Assembly: GCA_900540855.1 (NCBI GenBank) | Contig: UQHK01000008.1 | Coordinates: 24,273 to 88,272 of the forward strand | Length of the DNA stretch: 64,000 bases | Reading direction: 5' to 3' | Origin: an uncultured Collinsella sp. | GTDB lineage: Bacteria > Actinomycetota > Coriobacteriia > Coriobacteriales > Coriobacteriaceae | In this document: positions 41,891 through 50,215 of the stretch, one piece after another | Layout of the letters: each line of letters starts with the position of its first letter | How positions within the stretch are numbered: the stretch's first letter is position 1 | Notes under the pieces: model-generated | What the model was told of the DNA's origin: nothing | The model's input: the letters and a program-made list of their open reading frames with translations, nothing else | Databases searched by the model: none | Position numbers and translations under genes: made by a program

Positions 41891-42637
41891 CTAGAACAGG
41901 AAGCCGATGGCGATGAGGGCGATGCTGACGATGAGTACGGCGATGTCCAGGCCCTTGATGGGGTAGCGCTTGTACGAGCTGGCGCGCGTGCGCAGATAGA
42001 AGCCGCGCTGTTCTGCCGCCAAGGCCGTGGCATCGGTCTTGCCCACGCTCGAGATGAGCAGCGGCACACACAGTGGCAACATGAGCTTAAGCTTCTTGAT
42101 AGGGTTCTTGGTGTCGTACTCGACGCCGCGCGTGGTCTGCGCTTCCATGATGGCGTTCATCTCCTGACCAAACACCGGCACAAAGCGCAGCGCCGTGGTA
42201 AAGGTGAAGGCATAGCGATACGGTACGTGCAGCACCTCGACGCAGGCGTTGGCAAGGTCGTTGAGCTCGGTCACCATGAGCATGAGGATGAGCGGTAACG
42301 CCACACCCAGCAGGCGCAGACAGGCCTTCGATCCTGTGATGAGGCCCGTGTCGGTGATAAAGCCCCACACAACGTTGCCATCGCGCATAAAGGCCAGCTG
42401 GAGCACCAGCATGATAAGCGCGAGCGGAATCAGCAACTTGAGCAGCGAGAACAGACGGTCGACGACACCGGCATAGGCGCCCAGCGCAAGGGTGAGCACC
42501 AAAAAGCCCAGCAGCGCCACGTAGGTGTCGGACAAGAAGATGCCGACGATGATGGCGGCGGCGAGGCCCAGTTTGACGACGGGGTTCAGGCGATGCAGCA
42601 GCGTATCGCCCGGCATGTAGTCGATGACGTTAACCAC
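41891..42637 (-). CDS. ecfT: Energy-coupling factor transporter transmembrane protein (EcfT)
   Basis: Membrane coupling subunit that links the ATPases to the substrate-binding S component. The 248-residue CbiQ/EcfT protein has LHRLNPVVKLGLAA at the start, about five helices, and the coupling-helix motifs TTALRFVPVF and AQTTRGVEYD (the A-R-G signature). I prefer the GTG at 42637 (AAGGAG ten bases upstream, eight-base overlap with the ATPase gene) over the ATG at 42670. Last gene of the S-A-T operon. Confidence 0.87.
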   Translation of the reverse strand: MVNVIDYMPGDTLLHRLNPVVKLGLAAAIIVGIFLSDTYVALLGFLVLTLALGAYAGVVDRLFSLLKLLIPLALIMLVLQLAFMRDGNVVWGFITDTGLITGSKACLRLLGVALPLILMLMVTELNDLANACVEVLHVPYRYAFTFTTALRFVPVFGQEMNAIMEAQTTRGVEYDTKNPIKKLKLMLPLCVPLLISSVGKTDATALAAEQRGFYLRTRASSYKRYPIKGLDIAVLIVSIALIAIGFLF

Positions 42638-44381
42638 GGCGGACCATCTCCTTGGTAATGCGAACGACATCGCTGACCTCGCTCACCTGCGCAAAAGCGG
42701 GCGAGACGGAAGATGCCAGACGGCGCGAGAGTTCAATAACCTGGGGAGGCTCCACGTAGGCACGCCGCATGAGATCGATGTTCGAGAATAGCTCGTGCGT
42801 GCGGCCGCGGTCGAGGATGCGACCGTCGGCCATTACTACGATACGCTCGGCAAAGTCGGAAACAACTTCCATATCGTGGCAGACCATGATAACGGCGCAG
42901 CCGCGCTCGGCCATGGTGCGCACCGTTTCCATGACGGTCATGCACTCGCGGTAATCAAGGCCGCTCGTGGGCTCGTCGAGCACGACGATCTTGGGCTCAA
43001 CAACTACGACGGAGGCAAGCGCCACCATTTGTCGCTGGCCGCGCGAAAGCGAGAAAGGTGCCTCATCGGCAGGCAGGCCAAAGCGGTCGATAACAAGTTG
43101 AGCACGACGCAGAGCCTCGGCGCGGTCCATGCCGCCAAGTTCCAGGCCAAAAGCGACCTCGTCGAGTACGGTATCCTTGCAGATCTGGCGGTCGGGGTTT
43201 TGGAAGAGCGTTGCGACCTCGCGGGCAATGCGGCTCGTGGGGACCGCGGCGGTATCCAGCCCCGTAACGCGCACGCTGCCCGAGGCGGGCTTAAGCAGGC
43301 CTGTGAGCAGCTTGGTGAGCGTGGTCTTGCCGGCACCGTTCTGGCCGACGATGCCCACGAGCTCGCCGGGATAGAGGGTCAGGTTGAGGTCGTGGACGGC
43401 GGCGCCGCCATTGGGATAGGCAAACTCAACATGGTCGAAGGTGAGCACGGGCTCGGCGTCCTTGGCGTGCGGGCGCAACGACGGTGCGTGCGGTGAGCCG
43501 GCGGGTGCCTGAATGTCGCTGCTTGCGTGTGCGGGGTCGACGATGCCCGAAATCAGGCGCTCGGCCTCATCGACATCCAAGCAAGGGGTACCGCTTACCA
43601 GGCCATCGGCCTCGAGGCTATTGAAGATACGCGTGACGCGAGGGCAGTCGACGCCGATGGCACGGAGCTCGTCGGTATGCGCGAAGACCTCGTGTGGCTC
43701 GCCCTGCAGCGCGATTTCGCCATGGTTGAGCACGAGCACGCGGTTGCAGTACTCCGAGAGTAGGGCGACCTTTTGCTCAACGACGACGATGGTGATTCCA
43801 AGCGCGCGGTTTGCCTCACGTAGCGTCTCGAAGACCAACGTGGAGCTGGCGGGGTCGAGTGCCGCGGTGGGCTCGTCGAGAACCAAGACGCGCGGACGCA
43901 TAGCGAGGATGGCAGCGATGGCTACCTTTTGCTTCTGTCCGCCCGAGAGGGTGGCGATCTCGCGGTCGCGCAGGTCGCTGATGCCGACGGTCTCGAGGGT
44001 TTCGGTGACGCGCTGCTCAATCTGGTCGTGCGGCACGCCAAAGTTCTCGAGGCCAAAGAGCATCTCATCCTCAACCACGGAGGCGACCATCTGCGTGTCG
44101 ATATCCTGCAGCACACTGCCGACGATTTGCGACACGTCGGTGAGCGAGGCTTCGCAGGTGTCGTGGCCGTCAACCATGACGGCCCCAAAGAACGTGCCGG
44201 TGTAGTGGTGGGGCACGGCACCCGACAGGCAGGCGGCAAGCGTGGACTTGCCGGCGCCCGAGGGCCCGATGATGCCGATGAAATCTCCCTTGTTCACGCT
44301 GAGCGAGATGTGGCTGAGCGCCCGCTCGGTCTGCGTGCCATAGGAGAACGAGACATCGTCGACGTTGATGATCGTTTCCAT
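42630..44381 (-). CDS. ecfA: ECF transporter ATPase, fused A1-A2 domains
   Basis: A 583-residue fusion of the two ECF ATPases, which are often separate genes. Domain 1: Walker A GPSGAGKST (about residue 38), LSGGQKQK, VLVLDEPTAALD. Domain 2 begins near 315: GQNGAGKTT, a variant signature LSRGQRQM, IVVLDEPTSGLD. It drives uptake through EcfT and the S component. The operon order S, A, T without other S genes suggests a dedicated transporter. Confidence 0.92.
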   Translation of the reverse strand: METIINVDDVSFSYGTQTERALSHISLSVNKGDFIGIIGPSGAGKSTLAACLSGAVPHHYTGTFFGAVMVDGHDTCEASLTDVSQIVGSVLQDIDTQMVASVVEDEMLFGLENFGVPHDQIEQRVTETLETVGISDLRDREIATLSGGQKQKVAIAAILAMRPRVLVLDEPTAALDPASSTLVFETLREANRALGITIVVVEQKVALLSEYCNRVLVLNHGEIALQGEPHEVFAHTDELRAIGVDCPRVTRIFNSLEADGLVSGTPCLDVDEAERLISGIVDPAHASSDIQAPAGSPHAPSLRPHAKDAEPVLTFDHVEFAYPNGGAAVHDLNLTLYPGELVGIVGQNGAGKTTLTKLLTGLLKPASGSVRVTGLDTAAVPTSRIAREVATLFQNPDRQICKDTVLDEVAFGLELGGMDRAEALRRAQLVIDRFGLPADEAPFSLSRGQRQMVALASVVVVEPKIVVLDEPTSGLDYRECMTVMETVRTMAERGCAVIMVCHDMEVVSDFAERIVVMADGRILDRGRTHELFSNIDLMRRAYVEPPQVIELSRRLASSVSPAFAQVSEVSDVVRITKEMVRRG

Positions 44382-44400
44382 GGATACCTTTCATAGTCAT

Positions 44401-44442
44401 TGGGGACGTTCTTTAATGACTAGTCGTTTAAGAACGTCCCCA
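44401..44442. repeat. GGGGACGTTCTT hairpin between S and A genes
   Basis: GGGGACGTTCTT and AAGAACGTCCCC form a perfect 12-bp stem with TAATGACTAGTCGTTT between. Followed by a TTTGGGACAG motif. It lies inside the ECF operon, so it may tune the amount of A and T relative to S; it also looks like a dispersed repeat unit. Confidence 0.55.
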
Positions 44443-44507
44443 AGAGCTAGCTGTTTGGGACAGTCTTTGCTGGTGGAGCGTTGGGGTGGCTCGTAAAGCC
44501 GAGCAGG

Positions 44508-45080
44508 TTAGTTGAGCTTCAGAGCCTTCTGGATGGGCAGGTAGAGGGCGCCGACCAGAATGGCGTTAAAGACGGCGGTCATGGCGACGACGGGCAGCAT
44601 GGCGGCGGCGAGCTCGCCCACCACGCCGAGCATGGCCATCTTGATGACCATGAAGATGGCGCCGGAGACAAAGGTGGTCAGGAAGGTTGCGACAATGGCG
44701 ATGGCGGGCTTGACCTGACCGTTCTTGCCGGCGGCATTGACGATGACGGCCATGAGCATGGCGGCGATGCCCTCGGCGGCAAAATCGACGAACGGCGAGG
44801 TGGTGGTGATCTGGATCACGGCAGCCGAGATGAGGCCAATGACGAGCGCCTGACCGATGTTGGGGCGAATGACCAGGATGGTGAGGCAGAAGGCCGAGAT
44901 GATGAACTCGGGGCTGATCATGCCGCCCGAGATGCCCGAGATTGCCTTGCCGACGGTAAAGTTGAGGATGAAGCCGGCGGCGAGCAGGATGGCGAGCAGG
45001 ACGAGGGCGCGGACATCGAGTTTGCCGCGATCGGCGGTCTGGACGGTGCGGGGCTGGGTGGCGGTGGTGTTCTGAGACAT
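44508..45080 (-). CDS. ECF S component, probable tryptophan uptake (TrpP-like)
   Basis: A 190-residue integral membrane substrate-binding subunit with about five or six helices. NFTVGKAISGISGGMISPEFIISAFCLTILVIRP and the later TTSPFVDFAAEG resemble the TrpP-type tryptophan S components. Specificity is strongly supported by the Trp-Trp-Trp leader peptide and terminator just upstream (45159-45293). AAAGGAT precedes the ATG at 45080. The coupling ATPase and EcfT genes follow. Confidence 0.82.
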   Translation of the reverse strand: MSQNTTATQPRTVQTADRGKLDVRALVLLAILLAAGFILNFTVGKAISGISGGMISPEFIISAFCLTILVIRPNIGQALVIGLISAAVIQITTTSPFVDFAAEGIAAMLMAVIVNAAGKNGQVKPAIAIVATFLTTFVSGAIFMVIKMAMLGVVGELAAAMLPVVAMTAVFNAILVGALYLPIQKALKLN

Positions 45081-45158
45081 GGTGAAAATCCTTTCGGAAG
45101 GGGATTGCAAGAGAAAAGCGGAGGCGCGTGATGCGAATGCGATCGGGCTCGAGATAGA

Positions 45159-45190
45159 AAAAGGCCCCCGGTCGAAACCGGAGGCCTTCC
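45159..45190 (-). terminator. Attenuator terminator of the tryptophan ECF operon
   Basis: On the minus strand AAGGCCTCCGG and CCGGGGGCCTT pair around TTTCGA and are followed by TTTTCTATC. It lies 35 bases after the Trp leader peptide. A 22-bp inverted repeat (45127-45148 with 45234-45255, one mismatch) flanks it and overlaps the leader peptide codons, offering a competing fold. Confidence 0.85.
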
Positions 45191-45224
45191 AATCACCTAG
45201 AGCGCAAAAACAGGCGTGAGGGAC

Positions 45225-45293
45225 TCACTGTCGACCGATCGTATTCGCATCACGCCACCACCAGTTGTTGAGAGACGTCATCGTGTTCTTCAT
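45225..45293 (-). CDS. Tryptophan leader peptide
   Basis: A 22-residue leader peptide beginning MKNTMTSLNN with three consecutive Trp codons (residues 11-13) then RDANT. GAAAGGAG lies nine bases before the ATG. In trp-type attenuation, shortage of charged tRNA-Trp stalls the ribosome on these codons and prevents the terminator from forming. An extended -10 TATAGT is at 45352-45357 (minus strand). Three Trp codons in 22 in a frame with a good ribosome site are very unlikely by chance. Confidence 0.85.
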   Translation of the reverse strand: MKNTMTSLNNWWWRDANTIGRQ

Positions 45294-45431
45294 GTTGGTG
45301 GCTCCTTTCGTGATGCCGTGGCGCGGTCGCACCTAGTTGCTGTTGCGCTGCACTATAGCACAGCGAAGTGTATGCGGGGAAATCTTTTTTGAAAAGATTT
45401 CAGGCGGGTTTCCCGTCGGTCAAAAGAGCGG

Positions 45432-45473
45432 GCTGAGCGGGCGAGGCTGCCATTGCTGCCTCGCCCGCTCAGC
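45432..45473 (-). terminator. Terminator of the C69 peptidase gene
   Basis: GCTGAGCGGGCGAGGC and its complement form a 16-bp perfect stem; on the minus strand it is followed by a second GC segment and TTTTG. Confidence 0.85.
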
Positions 45474-45480
45474 TAAGACG

Positions 45481-47427
45481 TTACTCCTTATTGCGACGGT
45501 AGAGGAAGTAACCGCCTGCGGAGATGACGGCAACGCCAGCGATGGCGAATGCAGCCACCACGCGGCCATCAAAACTATCACCGGTGGTGGGCAGGCCGCC
45601 CTTGGTGTTCGTCTTGTTGGTGGTTACTGTGGTCGTGGTGTCGGACTTGCCAGGCTTCTCGGGCTTGGTGGTGGGCTGCTCGGGCTTGGCGGGCTGCTCG
45701 GGGGTACCGGGCTGCTCAGGAGTACCAGGCTGCTCGGGGGTGCCAGGCTGATCCGGGGTTACCGGGTCGGTGGCAAGAGCGTCCTTGGCGTAGGTGATGG
45801 ACACCTTGAGGCCGTTGGTCTCGGTGTTCAGGTCGCTCGGGGTGAAGGGCGTGCTGAAATCCTCAGCCTTCAGATAAGCGCGCATCTCCTGGAGAAGGGC
45901 CTTGCACTTGACATAGGTGTTCTTGGTGGCAGCGTTGCCGGCCTTGTTTGCCAGGGCGGTGCGGCCCTCAGTGGTGGTCTCGGCCTGCATAGCAGCATCG
46001 ACCTCAAGGTTCTGCTCGATGAGCTCGTTCTGGAGAGCGTCGAGGTAGGCGCGAACGCCGGTGCCGAGCTGCTCGCGGTGCTCGTAGCAGAGGGAACTAA
46101 TGTCCATGAGGACGTAGTTGATGGAGTTCTCGGGCTCCTCGTTGTTCACGATGTCCGTCTCTTCGCAGTGATCGTAGGAGACATCCTGATTGCTGAAGTA
46201 GGGGCTGACCTCGGTGAGCAGTGCAGAGTACAGAGGAATAGCGACGGAGTAGGCGGCGCGGGAGAGCATCTCCCACTGAATGGTCGCGATCTCGGGGTCC
46301 ATGCCCTGACGGATCTGGAAGAGGTTGGTCTCGGTGCTTCTTTCGGTGCCGATGGCGTAGACACCGTCGGTGTTGGCGTTGAGGCCGGGGACATTTTCGC
46401 CGCGGTTGCCAAATGCACGGATCATCTCAAAGGTGTTCCAGTCGGACTTGTTGGGCTGGAAGAACAGGGGCTGGATCTCGCTGACCATGGCTCCGATTTG
46501 GTCGGGGCGATCTTCCTTTTTAACCGTGACGATGTCGTAATCCGTACCCTTGGTCAACGGGGCCATGAAGTAATCGCGGCCCTGGACATAGCGAGTCCAC
46601 TGATGAACGCCGGAATCGGCGAAGCTTTTGCCGTAGGTCTGGGCAACGTCGAACTGGCCGTCCTCGAAGTACTTGGCAAAGCCCTTTTCTTCGGGCATGG
46701 TCTGAATGTCCTTGGAGTGGAGGCAGTTCTCGGTGTCGTCGAGGTTGACCTTGTAGTTAAGGTTGCCGATGTTGGGGTTGACCGAGGCGATGTCGTCGGT
46801 GAGCTTCATGGCAATCCACTGATGGCCGGAAAGTGCGCCAAACAGCCATGTCTCGTTGCTGTCGGCGATGATGATCTGATCGTTGCCGTTGGCGCCCTGC
46901 TCGTCGATGATCTTGCCGAGGAGCTCGACACCCTCACGTGCTTTGGCACTTTCGCCTAAGATAACGCTGCCGTAGCTATATTCGCCAATGCCAGTGTCGG
47001 GCAGGGGGTCCGCGGCTTTCGCAGCTGCATTCATGTCGGTGGTCAGCGTGGCGGAGCAGGAGACGCCCTTCTCGTTGATGCCGGCCTCGGAGTAGGCATC
47101 ATAGCGCCCGTGCCACTGCGAAGGATGATCGCGCACGTAGCTATAACGATATGTAGTCTTGGTCGACCTGTATGAGAAGTCGGACTCGTCTGAGCCGTAG
47201 GTATACCCGGGGGCATGCGACGGCTCAATGCCAAAGTGCTTGAGGTAGCGCGGGCCAAAGTCCTCGGCGCGACCGTAGTACGTGTTGTTGTCGGCCGTAA
47301 GGTTTTTGCCCATGTACATCTGCGTGCAAGCGAGTGCAGAGGTCGGCATGGACATGATGGCTGCAGCTCCAAACGCAAGGCCTATACCAAGCTTCTTGAG
47401 CGCGTTGACGGGATGAGTTTTACTCAT
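45481..47427 (-). CDS. Sortase-anchored C69 family dipeptidase
   Basis: A 648-residue surface protein. The signal peptide ends at TSALA; the next residue, Cys34 (CTQMYMGKNLTADN), is the N-terminal nucleophile of C69/Ntn peptidases. GRAEDFGPR, CSATLTTDMN and IADSNETWLFGALSGHQW are further family blocks. The catalytic domain runs to about 470; a helical part follows, then PGTPEQ repeats (three and a half units), an LPTTGDS sortase motif, a membrane helix and RRNKE. Probably cleaves dietary or wall dipeptides at the cell surface. GGAGGGAA precedes the ATG. Confidence 0.9.
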   Translation of the reverse strand: MSKTHPVNALKKLGIGLAFGAAAIMSMPTSALACTQMYMGKNLTADNNTYYGRAEDFGPRYLKHFGIEPSHAPGYTYGSDESDFSYRSTKTTYRYSYVRDHPSQWHGRYDAYSEAGINEKGVSCSATLTTDMNAAAKAADPLPDTGIGEYSYGSVILGESAKAREGVELLGKIIDEQGANGNDQIIIADSNETWLFGALSGHQWIAMKLTDDIASVNPNIGNLNYKVNLDDTENCLHSKDIQTMPEEKGFAKYFEDGQFDVAQTYGKSFADSGVHQWTRYVQGRDYFMAPLTKGTDYDIVTVKKEDRPDQIGAMVSEIQPLFFQPNKSDWNTFEMIRAFGNRGENVPGLNANTDGVYAIGTERSTETNLFQIRQGMDPEIATIQWEMLSRAAYSVAIPLYSALLTEVSPYFSNQDVSYDHCEETDIVNNEEPENSINYVLMDISSLCYEHREQLGTGVRAYLDALQNELIEQNLEVDAAMQAETTTEGRTALANKAGNAATKNTYVKCKALLQEMRAYLKAEDFSTPFTPSDLNTETNGLKVSITYAKDALATDPVTPDQPGTPEQPGTPEQPGTPEQPAKPEQPTTKPEKPGKSDTTTTVTTNKTNTKGGLPTTGDSFDGRVVAAFAIAGVAVISAGGYFLYRRNKE

Positions 47428-47446
47428 GTTCCCTCCCAGCGTGCGA

Positions 47447-47470
47447 AAGCCCTCTGTCTCCAGAGGGCTT
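47447..47470 (-). promoter_or_regulatory. Leader hairpin of the C69 peptidase gene
   Basis: AAGCCCTCTG and CAGAGGGCTT form a perfect 10-bp stem with a TCTC loop, about 20 bases before the ATG. The rest of 47471-47724 is AT-rich promoter-like DNA plus a GGACCC/GGGTCC hairpin (47651-47694); I see no gene there. Confidence 0.6.
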
Positions 47471-47724
47471 CAGCCAATAAATACACTCCCCAAGCGTAAC
47501 GAATTCGAAACAATATACATTTATGAAAGATTTTTACTCGATAAGCGTAGTAAAAAATGCGATGAACGGTTAATTGTACTCATTTACTAGGTAATTCAAT
47601 CTGCATATCGCCAGCAATTGATGTAGCTAAGTAAAGTGTCGCAAAAAATGATGGACCCCTCGCCGCCACGTTGTGTCATGCCGATGAAGGGTCCGGGTTT
47701 GCGCGTGCTGTGAAAGAGCGGCGG

Positions 47725-47817
47725 CTACTTCTTCCGGCGGTGAATCACGTTAATGGCATAGCCGACGAGCATGGCCAAAACGATGACGATAAAGCCAAGG
47801 ATGGGGTTGTCGTTCAC
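47725..47817 (-). CDS. 30-residue single-pass membrane protein
   Basis: A GTG-started frame: MNDNPILGF, a hydrophobic core VIVLAMLVGYAINV and a basic end (HRRKK). AGGAGG lies six bases upstream, overlapping the end of the lipid-kinase gene, so it is the second gene of that operon. Not recognised as a named family. Codons are like the neighbours, and the positive C-terminus places it N-out or as a regulator of a membrane enzyme. Confidence 0.55.
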   Translation of the reverse strand: MNDNPILGFIVIVLAMLVGYAINVIHRRKK

Positions 47818-47827
47818 GGGGGTCCTC

Positions 47828-48745
47828 CTATTTTCCGAGCGGCGAGAATTCGTCGACGATGAGGTCGAGGCATTGCGGAAGCGCGCGGGCTCCAAAGACG
47901 CCCGAATTGCTGGAGATAATCTCGCCATCGAACTGCATGCCCAGCGACGGGGTGCAGGTGATCTTGGCTTCCTTGGTCTGGATGATCTTGAACTGCGGGC
48001 GCCCGAGTACCTTGCCGGCGGGGTCAAGCGCAGCGGTGATCACAGTAGGCAGCAGCTGCACGGTGCGCACGGGTTCTATGACCGCAATGTCGACCATGCC
48101 GTCGTTCATGCGGCAATCGGGGAACAGGTTGATGTCGTTTTGGATGACCGAGGTGTTGCCGGCCATGCAACAGATGCCGTCGAGCTCCTCGACAATGCCG
48201 TCGTGCTCAATGGTAAAGTGCGCCACCGTGGGGTTGGGCGTGGCGAGCGCGGAGAGGAAGTAGGCGATCTCGCCGATGTCGTTTTTGGTGGGAGCGGCCT
48301 TCATCATGATCTCGGCATCGAAGCCCGAGCCGGCGATGATGATAAAGCCGTGGCGCTTCTCGCTGCCGTTCTCATCGAGCCAAAAGAGCTCGCCCATGTC
48401 CACTTTGACCGTGCGACCGGCGCGGCAGGCCTTGGCAAGCGCCGCTGCCTCGGGAGCATTACCGATGTTGTTAAAGAACAGGCAGGCCGTGCCGGAGGGG
48501 AAGACGAGCGTGGGGACACCGCACCCGCGCATCTGGTCGAGCACGTTGGAGACGGTGCCATCGCCGCCCGAAACGACCACGCGATCAAACTCGCGCACGT
48601 CCGCCACGGCATCCTCGGGTTCCATGCCATCGCCGATAAAGCGCATCACGATCTCGTCGCCGCCCTGCGCGAGGGCGTGCGTGAATGCGTAGATTTCATC
48701 TGAGCTAGGGCCCGATGCCGGGTTGTGGATGATAAGGCAGCGCAT
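47828..48745 (-). CDS. Diacylglycerol kinase-like lipid kinase (YegS/DagK family)
   Basis: A 305-residue soluble kinase that phosphorylates diacylglycerol or a related lipid at the membrane face. IIHNPASGPSSD opens the catalytic domain, VVVSGGDGTVSNVLDQM near residue 58 holds the GGDG nucleotide signature, and FPSGTACLFFNN replaces the usual PLGTANDFAR. The C-terminal beta sandwich includes AGSGFDAEIM and MQFDGEII. It probably recycles diacylglycerol from lipoteichoic-type polymers. Confidence 0.87.
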   Translation of the reverse strand: MRCLIIHNPASGPSSDEIYAFTHALAQGGDEIVMRFIGDGMEPEDAVADVREFDRVVVSGGDGTVSNVLDQMRGCGVPTLVFPSGTACLFFNNIGNAPEAAALAKACRAGRTVKVDMGELFWLDENGSEKRHGFIIIAGSGFDAEIMMKAAPTKNDIGEIAYFLSALATPNPTVAHFTIEHDGIVEELDGICCMAGNTSVIQNDINLFPDCRMNDGMVDIAVIEPVRTVQLLPTVITAALDPAGKVLGRPQFKIIQTKEAKITCTPSLGMQFDGEIISSNSGVFGARALPQCLDLIVDEFSPLGK

Positions 48746-48843
48746 ACTTACGTTCCCGTTCTGTGACTAACCGAGTATAGTTGTAAGGCAATGCCGATAT
48801 CCTACCCGTGTTTTTCGGGCCTAACCTTATTCGATGGGTTGAT

Positions 48844-49977
48844 ATGTACATTTCCACACATCAGGCTCTACTCGACTTTTGCCAGCGCGCTCGTGAGTTC
48901 GACGCGATTGCCGTCGATACCGAGTTTTTGCGCGAGCGCACGTTCCATCCGCGTCTGTGTTTGGTTCAGATTGCCACCCCTGCCGAGAGCGTCGCGGTCG
49001 ATCCCCTGGTAATCGACGACCTATCGCCGCTGGCCGAGCTTATGGCCGACGAGAGTGTGACCAAGGTCTTCCACGCCTGCTCGCAGGATATGGAGGTTAT
49101 GCTCCATACCGTAGGCGTGCTGCCGCGTCCGATTTTCGATACGCAGGTGGCCGCCGCCTTTTTGGGCGAGCGCCAGCAGATTTCGTATGGCGCGCTTGTT
49201 CAGACGTTTTGCGGCGTCTCGCTGCCCAAGACCGAGTCGCTGACCGACTGGTCGCGTCGCCCGCTGACCGATAAACAGATTGAGTACGCGATCGATGACG
49301 TCAAGTACCTGATCGTCGCCTATACCGAGATGATGAGCCGCCTGCGTGAGCTGGGCCGCGTGGACTGGGTGCTCGACGAGCTGCGCCCGCTGGCTGACGA
49401 ATCGCACTATCGCGCCGATCGCCACGAGGCGTTCCGCAAGGTCAAACGCATCAATTCGTGCAGCCGTCATCAGCTGGGTATCGCGCGCGAGCTCGCCGCC
49501 TGGCGCGAGGACCGCGCCGAGCGCCGCAACATCCCGCGCAAGTGGGTCATGTCCGACGACACGCTGCTTGCGCTCGTTAAGCGCAATCCCGTGCGCGTTG
49601 AGGAGTTCCGCAGCATTCGCGGTACCGATCAGTTGGGGGAGCGCGACGTGGACGGTGCGCTCATGGCCATCAAGCGCGGCGCAAGCTGCCCGCACGATCG
49701 CCTGCCGCTCATGGTGCGCGGGCATCGCCAGATCTCTCCGGAGCTGGAGAGCGTGACGGATCTCATGTACGCGCTTATTCGCCTGGTTGCCGAGCGCTCG
49801 GGCGTGGCGACCTCGGTCATTGCCTCGCGCGATGACCTGGCCGACTACATTGAGCATCCCGAGCAGAGCCGCCTGCGCGAAGGTTGGCGTTTTGAGCTTG
49901 TGGGCTCGCGCTTGGACGATTTGCTCTCGGGCAACATGGGGTTGACGGTCAAAGATGGCAAAATTGAATTGCTGTAG
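48844..49977 (+). CDS. rnd: Ribonuclease D
   Basis: A 377-residue 3'-5' exoribonuclease for tRNA and small RNA ends. The DEDD-y residues are seen in AVDTEFLRE (about 24), FHACSQDMEVM and YAIDDVKYLI. A C-terminal HRDC-type region follows (LAAWREDRAERRNIPRKWV, about 215-290) and a second helical part. ATG at 48844 is preferred. Followed after seven bases by copy C of the 147-bp structured repeat. Confidence 0.9.
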   Translation: MYISTHQALLDFCQRAREFDAIAVDTEFLRERTFHPRLCLVQIATPAESVAVDPLVIDDLSPLAELMADESVTKVFHACSQDMEVMLHTVGVLPRPIFDTQVAAAFLGERQQISYGALVQTFCGVSLPKTESLTDWSRRPLTDKQIEYAIDDVKYLIVAYTEMMSRLRELGRVDWVLDELRPLADESHYRADRHEAFRKVKRINSCSRHQLGIARELAAWREDRAERRNIPRKWVMSDDTLLALVKRNPVRVEEFRSIRGTDQLGERDVDGALMAIKRGASCPHDRLPLMVRGHRQISPELESVTDLMYALIRLVAERSGVATSVIASRDDLADYIEHPEQSRLREGWRFELVGSRLDDLLSGNMGLTVKDGKIELL

Positions 49978-49984
49978 CTATAAA

Positions 49985-50131
49985 GTTACGCGGTTTTACC
50001 AAACCGCGTAACAGCTCGACGCTGCAAACGGCCGAGAGCGGCAATCTGACGTTCAATCGTCGCTCGCGTACCAAAGTACGCGTCGCCTCTCTTTCACGTC
50101 ACCTTGCTCGCTCTCGGCCGTTTTCGCTGAC
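49985..50131 (+). repeat. 147-bp structured repeat, copy C
   Basis: Starts eight bases after the rnd stop codon, same orientation as rnd. The 5' hairpin is identical to copy A. In the outer stem, CGGCCGAGAGCG pairs with CGCTCTCGGCCG where copy A has CGCCCCTAAGCG and CGCTTAGGGGCG. All four changed positions are compensated. One more G-C to C-G swap lies below the apical hairpin. Confidence 0.88.
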
Positions 50132-50215
50132 AATGCCTAAACATCGATGCTGACTTGCCTGCTGGGCGAGTGGGTAGAATGCCTCCAACGTGTAACTCGA
50201 TTCGGAGGAATTCGC

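Noticed and set aside
45680..45760. Short tandem repeats resembling a CRISPR fragment
   Set aside because: They are in-frame PGTPEQ codon repeats of the C69 peptidase wall stalk.
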